Origin: Xylogone sp. PMI_703
Lineage: Eukaryota > Ascomycota > Leotiomycetes
Reading direction: 5' to 3'
NCBI GenBank assembly: GCA_021399445.1
Contig: JAJTUQ010000005.1
Span: forward strand, 2,046,001 to 2,110,000
DNA: 64,000 bases
Below are positions 23,172-33,406 of this stretch, piece after piece (position 1 is the stretch's first letter; each line of letters opens with the position of its first letter). Position numbers and translations under genes: made by a program. The notes below the pieces were generated by a model. That model was not told where the DNA came from, ran no database searches, and worked only from the letters and a program-made list of their open reading frames with translations.

Positions 23172-24521
23172 TATCCTATTCCAGTTCATTCTTAATTAAT
23201 CACATTCTGCTGCAGCATCGAGTTTATGGAGTTCTTGAGCATATTACTGTAAGAAGATTATTATTGTATCTAATATTTTTGAATGAGTGTAGTCATAATG
23301 TCATTACTGTGTACATCTAGTCATCTAGTCATAGGGGCAAATCATGTTGATTGTAACAAGTTGACCCTGATCACCTACTTTCAACTTTCTGTAGAACTTT
23401 ACTCAGCCATGGTACCAGAAAGTCAGTCATCAGAGTCAGGGAAATATATCTGGGCGTTCCTACGGGCGTTCTAGTGAGTCAAAACAAAACGTGGTCCATT
23501 TGAAGTGTGGGCGTGATGTGTCAATAGTAACCTAGCAAATCCCAATTGATATGAACAGAGCTCCATACTTTTGAGCCTCTAGGTAGATGAGCTGGGGCGT
23601 CGGGTCAACACCGGCAGCCTTATGCCCTATCCGGTAGGGCTGTCATAATCCAACAGAAAAGTAGTAGCCTACTGGTCTGTTGGATTCAATTAATACATTT
23701 CGGTAGACGCCGTCGTATGCCCTTCACGCAAACTGTCCAGTCACGATGCCGATGGTAGGGCTCGGTAGGTTAGCGAGGGTGGCTGAGACCGCGGGCAGTA
23801 CCGATGACCTGGCCACGGTGCGGCTGTGCAACACGGGCGCAAGGAGATCTCACATTACTCGCAACTCCTCGCCCTCTCGCGGCATGAGCAACAAGAACGC
23901 CTGAAACATTGATGGCCCTAGGACGTCCCCAGGTTTGCCTTGTGCACGTATTTAATTTAAGGAGGAGCTTAATTCAGCTGCCTTATCACGCTTACCCAAG
24001 GATCGAGGACGTGAGGCTGGCGTCAATCCTGGCCACTTTCTGCGCCGCTAGGACCGGCTCATTTCCCGATGTAGAATACAGATCATACCCAGAAGGGCGA
24101 GATTGAGGGCGAGAAGGTGCCCCTGTTCCGCTGCTACGCGCATTTGTTCAGTTGATGGTGTATGGGTGGCTTCACTGCACTTTTTATTCCCCCGGAGTTG
24201 GTTGGTCACAGTATATCACCGCCCCTATGGCTTGCAGATGGAGCTCGGAGCTGACAAGACCTGCTGCACGCAATTGCCCCCCTCCCTCAGGTACTGACTT
24301 ACTGACTCTCTTCACGTCCCCCGCTTCTACCCATCATCACCCGACAACGCATCGCCTCTTACCCACAGCAAGGCATTCTTCGACACGAAGGCAAATACGT
24401 ATATCAGTTGCGTGTAGCACATTGCGGACCTAGGATTGCTATTTTCAGTACCTAAATATAGCGCCGGACAAATACACTCGACGGTCGACACCGAGTTTTC
24501 AAGAGTTGAGAATCTCTCAAC
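23172..24521. other. Intergenic region with a 40-base palindrome
   Basis: About 1.35 kb without a supported gene. A strong imperfect palindrome lies at 23647-23686, preceded at about 23624-23640 by a smaller GCCCTA/TAGGGC hairpin. The stretch from about 23580 to 24350 is noticeably richer in G and C than neighbouring intergenic DNA. The region immediately before 24522 should carry the promoter of the next gene. Confidence 0.5.
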
Positions 24522-25523
24522 ATGGCAATGTATCTTGAGGCCGTAACAATTCCTGGCCCCGAAGGCGATTTCGATCCCAAGTTCAAGCAGAAGAAAGTAT
24601 ACCGATGGTACGATGCGCGGTACAGTGATGAAGCCCTGGACATCTATTCGACAGAGTGGCGAGATCGCATCGTGTCATGGCATGAACATGCAGCACCACT
24701 TCCAGCGGCGGAGTTGAGTGTCGAACAGCTCCTCGAGCAACTGGAATTCGGGAGCTTCTTCCTCGCCCATCCAATTGCTGCATTTTCACTTTGGCAAGTC
24801 CTTCAGACGTGTTATGAGCTCGATCGCGCAGTATGTGGAGTGACCGATGAGGTCGTCTCATGGCAGAAAATCCCACCATTTCAGTATTTCAGAGATAGTC
24901 GCATTCAAGCCCGATGGCGGGAATCGCTAAAGCAGCTCAAAGAGCGTATTAGAAAGCGAGATCCATCCCCAAGTGGAGAGTCAGCTGAGTACAAGATGTA
25001 CGAGATTCGCCTGGGGGTGGAGAAATTTGAGAGCGCTTTTGAGGCGCTCAAGGAGAACTTCAGTATTAATCTGCGTGATATGAAGTTTGCTCTTTGGATG
25101 ATCGATAGAATCGATAATGATATTGGAAAGCGTTTCGCTATGATCACAGACATTCTCGATTTCAAAGACGAGGATCATATACGTCCTATAGACTCTAGCG
25201 ATGGAGACAATTCTGGTGAGTTAGAATCCCCCCAATCCCAGTGCGAACAGTGCACTAAACCAAAAAGCAGGTACTCATCAATCACATAGTCCACAAGAAG
25301 GCTTGAAACAGATAAATAAAAAATCAGAACAAAGACAGACAGCTTGTAAGTGTAATGGTAGCTTTCGCAGCCAATTCCAGGACCTCAATGTATTCTAACT
25401 TTCAAAGCAGCTAAACCAAAGTCAAGCAAAAGATTGACGACAACCATAAAATCCGGCTTTGGAGCATTAAAAAACCGTATTCAGAAGCCCAAAATCTCTA
25501 AGAAATTGGGCAATAAGCGATGA
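24522..25523 (+). CDS. Unrecognised protein, three exons
   Basis: I model three exons, 24522-25215, 25271-25345 and 25411-25523, encoding 293 residues. The frame of exon 1 is long, starts with ATG (MAMYLEAVTIPGPEGDFDPK) and has good coding character. The introns have GTGAGT and GTAAGT donors, and the second has a CTAAC branch point. I do not recognise the family. The first 230 residues are predicted mainly helical, rich in Trp and charged residues. The C-terminal 60 residues are strongly basic (KPKSSKRLTTTIKSGFGALK), which could be a nuclear-localisation or membrane-binding tail. Acceptor CAG at 25410 was preferred to AAG three bases earlier; both keep frame. It lies downstream of the HET gene on the same strand, which could suggest a fast-evolving incompatibility-associated protein, but this is speculation. 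Confidence 0.65.
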
Positions 25524-26563
25524 CACTTATGATATTGATGACCTCATGATTTCATGATTCGTGTAATACTAACTATCAGGGAACGCAAGGCGTTCTTTTG
25601 CATCGGCGCTTATGCAGATGTTTTAATCTGCAGCGTCTGTACATTTATTATTTCATTTCTTCTATCTTTCCTATATATATTTTGTATTTGTTATATATTT
25701 TCAATTCATAGCTCGTCCTGAGCATGTTAATATCCATCATTTTGCGAGGCTTTATATGATGCTTTGAGATTATCGTAAATTCGCACCATAATTCCTAAAA
25801 CTACTGAGAGCATTCCAGTCATTGCTAGTAATTACGCAAGGCTACCATTGCCTACTCTAGCAGGCACGGGGAATAACCTGCTCCATCAAAGGCTACATGC
25901 TCAATAATAAGCTGTATATCGGACACCACTTGTTATGCCGTCTTACACCAAGGCTGAATTCAACAGTGTCATTGTTGAAGAGCTGTAACCTATATTCAAC
26001 TAGGCGAGGCAGTAGCATAAGATAAAAGACGTAAGTATGTATTGTCTAAACCGTATGGTTCTATGGCATTGTCTTCGGAGTCCGAAGCAATGACCCGAGC
26101 CTTACCGCCTCCATGTTAGAAGTGGCAGTTCAGTTAAAGAACACGAAGAAGTAGGCTGTAGAATCATAGAGGAGAAGTTAGTGGCATGCGAAGGAGAGTC
26201 AAAGAGGTTGCATTGTACGTTATATACATTCAGTTGCCTTGAGTGCGATAGGCAGCGAGATTCGTCCCAGCAAGAGGAGCTGTCCACAAACCTCTTTCAA
26301 TTTTGCTGTCCATGGTATATTTGGTAATTGAATTCTCAGGATCAGAATTTTGACTTATGTGTATTGGAAATGAGTATAAACTCCGATGCTCTGTTTATTG
26401 TCACAGGATTTGACGAGCTCAGAATGATTTACTATCAGAAATAGGGGAATGAAGAAAATAATGAGGCTACGGGCCTTTTAAGGTATGGTAAAGTTGAAAT
26501 CATTTCACACATGTTTACAATCAATGAGACTGATGAAATTCTTCATTTACTCTCTCTATATTC
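25524..26563. other. Convergent intergenic region
   Basis: About 1.04 kb between the 3' ends of the orphan gene (+) and dihydropyrimidinase (-). AT-rich with no open frame of interest; nothing else seen. Confidence 0.4.
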
Positions 26564-28210
26564 TTATTTAATCTTCTTAACCTCACCATTCGGGATCCGT
26601 CCCTTATACTGAGGAATCCACTCATTCTCAAACTTCCCCCTGGGCTGTCTCAGCCCACCCTTTATCCTCTTGACAAACCTCCCATGTTCCTTACTACCAA
26701 TAACCCCACCCTCATCGCGAGCATACACAATTTCTCCTCTGGAAATAGTATACCGCGGCCAATTTGCGAATCTAGTGTCCTCGAACGGAGTATAATCCAC
26801 ATAATGGTGCAGCATCTCGTTCTTCAACCCGAAGGGCTCGAACGATGAGTCCTTGTACCAGATCACAATATCCGCATCGTACCCTGCAGCAACGGCGCCC
26901 TTGGCACTGAGGCCGTAGAGACGCGCGGGGTTCGAGCAGGTTACTTCCACGAATTTCTGGATGCTGATGCGGCCTTCTTGGACGCCCTTGTAGAGCAGAG
27001 GCATGCGGGTCTCGATACCTGGAAGACCGTTTGGAATCTCGGTGAATCGGGGAACGCCGTCTACGATTCCGAGTTGTTTGCCTAGAGGGTGCTTGAAGTC
27101 GAAGGGACAGTGGTCGGAAGATAATGTAGTGAATGTTCCATTTGCAATCCCTTCCCATAGGGCATCGAGGTCGGATTCGCTTTCTCTCAAAGGTGGTGAA
27201 CATACGTATTTTGCGCCTTCGAAGTTCTCGCCTTTGAGGTTCTCGGATAGGAGGTATAGATATTGGGGACAGGTCTCTGCGTGGATGGGTAGAAGCTTGG
27301 TTTGAGCTTCTCTGATGTGTTTTGCTGCTACCCCTGAGGAGATATGGACCAGCAGAATTGGGGTATCCATTAATTGGGCCAGGGAGATGGCGCGGAAAGT
27401 AGCTTCGTCTTCAGCAATCTTGGGCCGTGATACTGCGTGGTAGTATGGATCGCCCTTCTGTTGCTCGTATAGTTGTTCGATTATGAGGTTTATCATGTCT
27501 GCGTTCTCAGCGTGCATCATGGTTGTCATTCCAAGAGCTCGGGTGGCAAGCATGACATCGAGGATCTGACGATCGGCGAGTTTTAATCGGTCATAGGTCA
27601 TGTAAAGTTTAACGGAGGTGATTCCTTGTTCAACAAGGGTTGGTAATTCATCTTGTAAGATGGTCGGAGTTGGGTTCGTGAGGATCAGGTGGAAAGAGTA
27701 GTCACAATATGACAGCCCAGCTGCCTATTTGCTTGTTAGAAAAACAAAATTATTAGATTTTCAACGGGCTTACCTTTTTGTGATAATTCTCAACAACTGG
27801 AATCACAGTCTCATCCGTCTTAGCCTGGAACGCAAAGGAAACTACAGTGGTTGTCCCTCCAGCAATGGCGCTCCTGGTGCCAGACTCAAACTTGTCGCCA
27901 ATTGCTCCGCCAAGCAGACTCCCCTGGTCCAGATGAACGTGAGTATCTACACCTCCTGGAGTCACATATCCACCTTCTGCATCAACAACTTTTTTCGCTT
28001 GGAAAATCCCTTTGAGAGCTCCAATACACAGGATCTTGCCATCTTTTACCGCTATATCTGACGCAGGTGGATATATGAGCTCGCTAGGGGAGACCTAGAC
28101 ACTGGTCAGCACGTGTTGAGGGTGCGCAAACGAGGGCAGAGAGCAACACATACAATAATTCCGTTTGTGACCAGGAGGTCGCATTCCAAAGGGGACGCAA
28201 TAGAACCCAT
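26564..28210 (-). CDS. Dihydropyrimidinase (cyclic amidohydrolase)
   Basis: Three exons on the minus strand, 28210-28154, 28094-27774 and 27724-26564, give 512 residues. The enzyme is a binuclear metallo-hydrolase of the amidohydrolase superfamily that opens 5,6-dihydrouracil, dihydrothymine or hydantoins to N-carbamoyl-amino acids, the second step of reductive pyrimidine breakdown. Metal ligands are visible: His71 and His73 in GGVDTHVHLDQ, the carboxylated Lys165 in TSVKLYMTY, a His in MMHAENADM, a His in LVHISSG, and the Asp of TLSSDHCPFD. The C-terminal GYDADIVIWYKD block is typical. All splices are phase 0 with GT donors. It is divergent from an NCS1 nucleobase transporter, which fits uptake plus catabolism. 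A closely related hydantoinase activity cannot be excluded; allantoinase is less likely from the overall match. Confidence 0.93.
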
Positions 28211-29899
28211 TTTCAATTAGATACAGTAGCTGCTAAACGAGAATACAGATAGATATTCAAAAAATCGATTGCTATACAAATTCGCTGGGCGAAGGAGGCC
28301 GATTCACCTCATATACGCGTAGTGAACGGAAATGCCTACAACAGCGGCCAACGAATTAGCTAAACCTGACCCTCAGTGGAGAGCACTGAGAAAGCTTCGT
28401 GACTGGACCTACTGAATATATTACGTTTGGAAATTGTCTGGAAAAGTGCCTTTGACCCGCGGTTTTTGAATAATTCTTATTTCTTACATTTTGCCCCATT
28501 TTTGGGGACATTTCTGGGCGTCGCGGGCTACTTCATGCTGCCCGATAAGATAACGACGGGGCGCCTACAATAGCTCAGCTCTCGGAGTTCGCGGTATCTG
28601 GAATGCCTCAACATTGAAAGGGTTGTAAAGGAATCGAGACGACCCCAATTCGATCACACGTGGATCAGAAACTAAGCTGGACGCCCAGCCCGACTGCGGA
28701 CCCGAGGGTTAGGTTCCTGGTATTTTGATTAGTAAGGTTTTATCTATCTCGAGCCTCTGTCAATCTGCCGTTTCGACATCTTCTGGCTTGAAATGGTGGT
28801 AATCAGTTGAGCGTGGCCTGTTCTCTTGCGATCTTGCTCCGATGCCAACCCAGTGCCGGCTTGCCGGATGAGATATTTCTCCAAATTTCCAAGATACTGT
28901 CTAAAGGATGTTATTGAATTGAGTAATGTTCATTGGCGGTAGGCAGTTGGAGTATGTGCAGGTGGGCGTACAGATAAGCTAGAGGTGAAAGTGGAGAAGC
29001 AAGAGGCTACTAATCTCCATGCCACGTTGTTTTATACTGCCGAAGCTGTGGCTTGAAGCTGGGCTGGCTCAATGACAGCCTATGCTCTGGTATTAAGCAA
29101 TGATAATAATGCTGTGGTGCACAAAATTGACCTTGAGCTAGCTCGCTGTCAGCACAGTCCCATGAATGCCGGGCTGCCAAGAGTGGGCTGGTCGCTCCCC
29201 TATTCTACTCTTGGGCTACACTGGTCCGACTCCATGCTATTCTGGTAACAATTACTGACTACTGGAGCTAGGTGAACGACAGCCCGGCGGCGAGCGGCGG
29301 GCTCTTATCTGCTGGCCGGAAGTCACTGTGGTATACTTGATATTCCGACCTGTTATGAGATTGTGGCAATGTTATTCAATAGGAGATGGGTGTCTTTGTC
29401 AAGGTAACTTAGGATCCTCACCGATTACTAGAAAGAACGGCACCAACACAAGCCCTTTTCCAGTTGTGCTGCTCGGGGACTTTTGGCAGATATGCAGCAC
29501 GCTCCGTCTAGGCGCGTTTCTCCATCTTCCAAGCTAATGATGGAGAGATACAGCTCGGCATTGGGCCATTGAAATTTGATATGCAAGTATCGATATTGGG
29601 GGCTAATAACACGACTGTTATCGATCAATCGGGTACGTTCCGAGTAGAAGTCAACATGCATAGCACTCTCTATAACGGCCAGCTTTATCGCATTGCCTAT
29701 CTTTGACTCGACTGATTCAACGGGCAAGCTCGGGGCCACAGAATGGATCTGGAAATCTTGTCCACGCCGAGTACCTGCAGCTATAACTTCAAGGGTTCAC
29801 GCTCCTCAGATTTTCCCTGGTCTCTATAGAGCACTCGACAAAGTAGATCTCGTGCGCCCAAGGATAAGTCCCGGTCTGCAATTCTCGACACTCTCAATC
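28211..29899. promoter_or_regulatory. Divergent promoter region with GATA sites
   Basis: About 1.7 kb between the start codons of dihydropyrimidinase and the transporter. GATA-factor motifs (HGATAR, the AreA/NIT2 nitrogen-regulator site) are visible as a tandem GATAAGATAA at 28544-28553, GATAAG at 28973-28978 and CTTATC at 29304-29309. Clustered GATA sites fit nitrogen-catabolite control of a pyrimidine-use pair, although GATA motifs also occur by chance. The + strand frame upstream of the transporter ATG is open from 29693 but is probably leader. Confidence 0.5.
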
Positions 29900-31567
29900 A
29901 TGACTTTCAAGGACTTTTGGGAAGAGCACGTGGTGCTCAAGCCTCATCCAGGCTCATTCGGTGCAGATGAACCGGGAGCTATCTACTATACCAATGAGGA
30001 TATGGACCCGATCAAGAGAAAGGACCGTACCTACGAATGGTATCAAATGGGCCTTTTCTGGATTGCTGAGGGTTTCAATGCCGCTCAACTCGAAGTATCC
30101 AGCTCGGCTTTCTCTCTCGGACTCAACCCAGGTCTCTGCGTCGTCGCTTGTCTTGTGGGAAATATAATTGTGTCGATTCCTTGCGCAGCTTCTGGGTATC
30201 TGGGCAGCAAACTGGGCACGAACTTCCCCGGAACGGTCAGGGCATCTTTTGGCATGTGGGGATCTAAGTGGGCAATGATTGTCAGAGGTGTACCTTGCAT
30301 AATTTATTATGGAATACAATGCTCCTTAGCAGCTCAAGCCGTCCAGGCTTGTGTCAGTGCTATCTGGCCGTCCTTCAATCACTGGAAGGTCAATGCTATT
30401 CCCGCTTCTTCCAATATTACTGCCCAGCAGATACTTTGCTTTTCGATCTTCTGGCTCATCTCCTTGCCATTCCTATACTTACCAATCAAGACACTTCGAT
30501 ATCTCTTCATCCTGAAGAGCGTCTTGGTTCCTCTATACTGGGTTGCAATGTTCACTTGGTCCGTTACAGCTGCAGGAGGTTGGCCTGAGGTTTGGACCCG
30601 TCCATCTCTCCCTACAGATGGAATGTCCGTTGGCTATCTCTTTGGAATCTGTGTTAATGCTGCTATTTCCGGCAACGCTACCTTTGCGGTGAATATTATG
30701 GATATTTCTCGTCATTCCAAGAACGATAGGGCAGCCTGGATGACACAGCTGTTTGCTCTTCCGGTCTTGGTTACTTTGACTGAATTTCTGGGATGCACCA
30801 TGGCTGTGGCTGCATCTGTTCTTTACGGGGAAGTTCAGTGGAATCCATTCGTAACGATCAATAATTTCGATAACAGAGCGGGCAAGTTCTTCGCGGGTGC
30901 TTTCTTCGTCTTCTTCAACATTATGACCAACGTTACCGGTAACTCTATCCCTCTGGCAAACGATCTTACTGGATTGTTCCCCAAATACATCAACATCCGT
31001 CGTGGCCAGTTCATCTGCGCTGTCATCTCCTTTGCTATCTGCCCATGGGAGATCCAAGCCAAGGCAACGACATTCCTTGCTTTCCTTGGTGCTTATACTC
31101 TATTCTTGGGTGCTACTACTGGCGTGATGATGACTGATTACTTCTGGGTCCGGCGTGGCTATGGTATCAACATCTCTCATCTCTTCAAGCCCCGTGGTAT
31201 TTACTGGTATACTCGTGGGTTCAACTGGCGCGCATTCATTGCTTGGTTCGTTGCCATTGGACCTTTGCTCCCGGGTATGATCAACTCGATGAAGCCAGGT
31301 TCCGTCACCAACAAAGGCATCCTAAACCTGTATTCGTGGAACTATGTCCTCGTTGTGACTTTCTCCGCTCTTATTTACTGGGCTCTCACGACGTTGTCAC
31401 CGATTCCAGTCAAGACTGATGACGAGGATCTGGGAAAGTTATATTTGGTAGATGGCTTAGTAGCTACAAGTGAGACGGCTTCCGCAATTGGATATACTGT
31501 CGGAAGCAACACTGCTAGCGAAGCTGAGAAGGGTGCGATTGCAAGTGATATCAAGGTTGCAATCTGA
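29900..31567 (+). CDS. NCS1-family nucleobase/nucleoside transporter
   Basis: Intronless gene for 555 residues, an integral membrane transporter of the nucleobase:cation symporter-1 family (uracil, allantoin, uridine or related permeases, Fur type in fungi). Family signatures include the N-terminal QMGLFWIAEGFNAAQLEVSS, the segment SWG-like MWGSKWAMIVRG, the NISGNATFAVNI-type helix (CVNAAISGNATFAVNIMDIS) and NVTGNSIPLANDL. About twelve hydrophobic helices can be counted. The cytosolic tail is short and Glu/Asp-containing. I start at the ATG giving MTFKDFWEEHVV; upstream in-frame sequence has no family match. Divergent orientation to dihydropyrimidinase suggests that the substrate is a pyrimidine, dihydropyrimidine or hydantoin, but the sequence does not fix specificity. 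Confidence 0.94.
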   Translation: MTFKDFWEEHVVLKPHPGSFGADEPGAIYYTNEDMDPIKRKDRTYEWYQMGLFWIAEGFNAAQLEVSSSAFSLGLNPGLCVVACLVGNIIVSIPCAASGYLGSKLGTNFPGTVRASFGMWGSKWAMIVRGVPCIIYYGIQCSLAAQAVQACVSAIWPSFNHWKVNAIPASSNITAQQILCFSIFWLISLPFLYLPIKTLRYLFILKSVLVPLYWVAMFTWSVTAAGGWPEVWTRPSLPTDGMSVGYLFGICVNAAISGNATFAVNIMDISRHSKNDRAAWMTQLFALPVLVTLTEFLGCTMAVAASVLYGEVQWNPFVTINNFDNRAGKFFAGAFFVFFNIMTNVTGNSIPLANDLTGLFPKYINIRRGQFICAVISFAICPWEIQAKATTFLAFLGAYTLFLGATTGVMMTDYFWVRRGYGINISHLFKPRGIYWYTRGFNWRAFIAWFVAIGPLLPGMINSMKPGSVTNKGILNLYSWNYVLVVTFSALIYWALTTLSPIPVKTDDEDLGKLYLVDGLVATSETASAIGYTVGSNTASEAEKGAIASDIKVAI

Positions 31568-32467
31568 GAGAGCATTTTGTTCTTTACGATTTGGGTGGTA
31601 GCACGTGTTTTGAACCAGATACACATATTACGTAGAATATTAATGAATACAGTATTGTTAATGTATATGCATATCATACTTATTACTCACAAGTTATACT
31701 TACATGTAATTGTAGTAAAGCAGTGGAATGCCACGGTTGCGTCTCTATGATCCAATTGGGATCTAATCAGGGGACCTGGGCAATATGGATTTGAACTGAA
31801 CCCATTGTATCGTTTTGTCGGCCCTAGCCGCGACAGAGAATAAAATCTTCCCGATGCTGCCTTTCAGGGCCCCAAGTCTCATAACTGATATGATGACAAG
31901 CTGTTGTAGGTTATGTGACCTAGGCTCCAGCCAATCCCTTCGTACATAGCTTTTCTTGTAGCCTCAGTTCTCTCTCAATCCATCAACATGGCCACATTCA
32001 GCATCCTCCTATACACGCTTGATTGGGCACATAATATTATCCTCCTGTCTCTGGAGAGATCGAATGTAGACTTTCCTACTATGCTCAGGATTGAATCTAA
32101 AATACTGAATAGTCAGAATCGGTAGTGTCGATTGATAAGGTCCCTGGTCGCTGGTAAACTTACTTATATCCCTTCTCGCTTCGAATTGTAAACAAAGCTT
32201 CAAGATTGCCTAGATTCTCTATTCACCAGTTTTATCGTGGCGCTGGCATAGCACAAGAAGGGTTGACTCTGAGTGTCTAACCTATTTTTAGTAATATCAC
32301 CAACGTGGCATGAGAGCGATCCTAGAAGGAATTCAATGATTGCTTTAATGCTTTCTAATCCAACACGAGCGTATGGGTTTGTAGGAGTCTGGATATCGAC
32401 ATCAGGACTCTCATATTCTTCATCAGGTTTTAAAGTTTGTCCGAATCACTTGTAGCGCAGATGTATA

Positions 32468-32920
32468 GCAGTATAAGCAGCCGGGCAACTGGAGACTTCC
32501 TTTTGCTCTAATAGTTGGACTTTCGCAACTTCTTGAAGATGCTTAGAAGACAATGCAGGCTGTGCGACTTGAAACACAGCTCTTTTCGTTCGCGAACCTC
32601 TTTTAGCCATTTATTACTTGTCTCAGTCATCGATGCCTCGTCTGTCATGATATAGCCGTCTACCCGGTCCTCCAAATCTAATTCGATTAACTCGTTATAT
32701 TCGGATAGGTCCCGAAGAAGTAAAGTTGTAAGGCTGTCATTTGTGCTATGGCAGCATAGCCTAAGCTAGCCTTATTACTCTCGGTGTCATCTTTGCTAGT
32801 TGAAGCTTTGGTAGAAACGGATCTCTTGTATTTTATCACCAGATCGTCTACTTGAATTCTCAAAGTAGGATCTGTGTCTTATATAACCCTTCAACTTCAG
32901 TATCGATGATGGTCGGGCAA
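32468..32920 (-). pseudogene. Broken minus-strand coding relic, family unknown
   Basis: Reading the minus strand, an open stretch with coding-like composition (TDPTLRIQVDDLVIKYKRS...) runs to about 32690, where the frame closes. A one-base shift near 32730 opens another stretch (NDSLTTLLLRDLSEYNELIE, then DRVDGYIMTDEASMTETSNK) down to a stop near 32470. No start codon or splice sites make this a single gene. It looks like a decayed gene or transposon-borne frame; I cannot name the family. Confidence 0.3.
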
Positions 32921-33211
32921 ACGTAAACGCTTGGAGACAGCGTTGAAGAAGTCTTATTCGACTTATGTCGGGTCTATCAAGCTTTCAATTGTGGTCCAAA
33001 CCACAAAATGTTTTCAAGAACTGTTTGTGTGTTTTGAAAGGGTGGCTGTAAACAGTCAACGTATCCTGAGGAATCGTGAAATTTGTTATAGGCCAAAGTG
33101 CCAGATAACATATTACAACTTCACAAAACAGGCTTTTGATAGCTTGGTGTCTAATCAATATGGCCACATCTCACGTCTTCCTGCAATACATCTCTTATTG
33201 ACTAATTGCAC

Positions 33212-33406
33212 TTAGTCCAGAATCAGTCTCTTGATAGACATGTTGATTTCTCTCCGAAGCTGCTGGTGATAGTGCAGAGTTACTGTCATATGTGAAGGTT
33301 TTTCAGCTGAACAAAGTATAGGTATTTCTAGTTGCTCTGGCTTTGAGCTTTCACCAGCACCAGCAGCTGCTCTTGCGCGTCTTATTTTGTGGAAATGATG
33401 GTTCAT
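33212..33406 (-). CDS. Possible short unrecognised ORF or first exon
   Basis: From an ATG at 33406 on the minus strand, 64 codons read MNHHFHKIRRARAAAGAGES and end after a basic segment (HYHQQLRREINMSIKR). It has no recognisable domain. It could be the 5' exon of the broken gene at 32468-32920, or spurious. Low confidence. Confidence 0.2.
   Translation of the reverse strand: MNHHFHKIRRARAAAGAGESSKPEQLEIPILCSAEKPSHMTVTLHYHQQLRREINMSIKRLILD

Noticed and set aside
32200..32300. Weak resemblance of a + frame (IHQFYRGAGIA) to the RRGAG element of FluG-like proteins
   Set aside because: The match is a few residues long and stop codons follow immediately on all sides.
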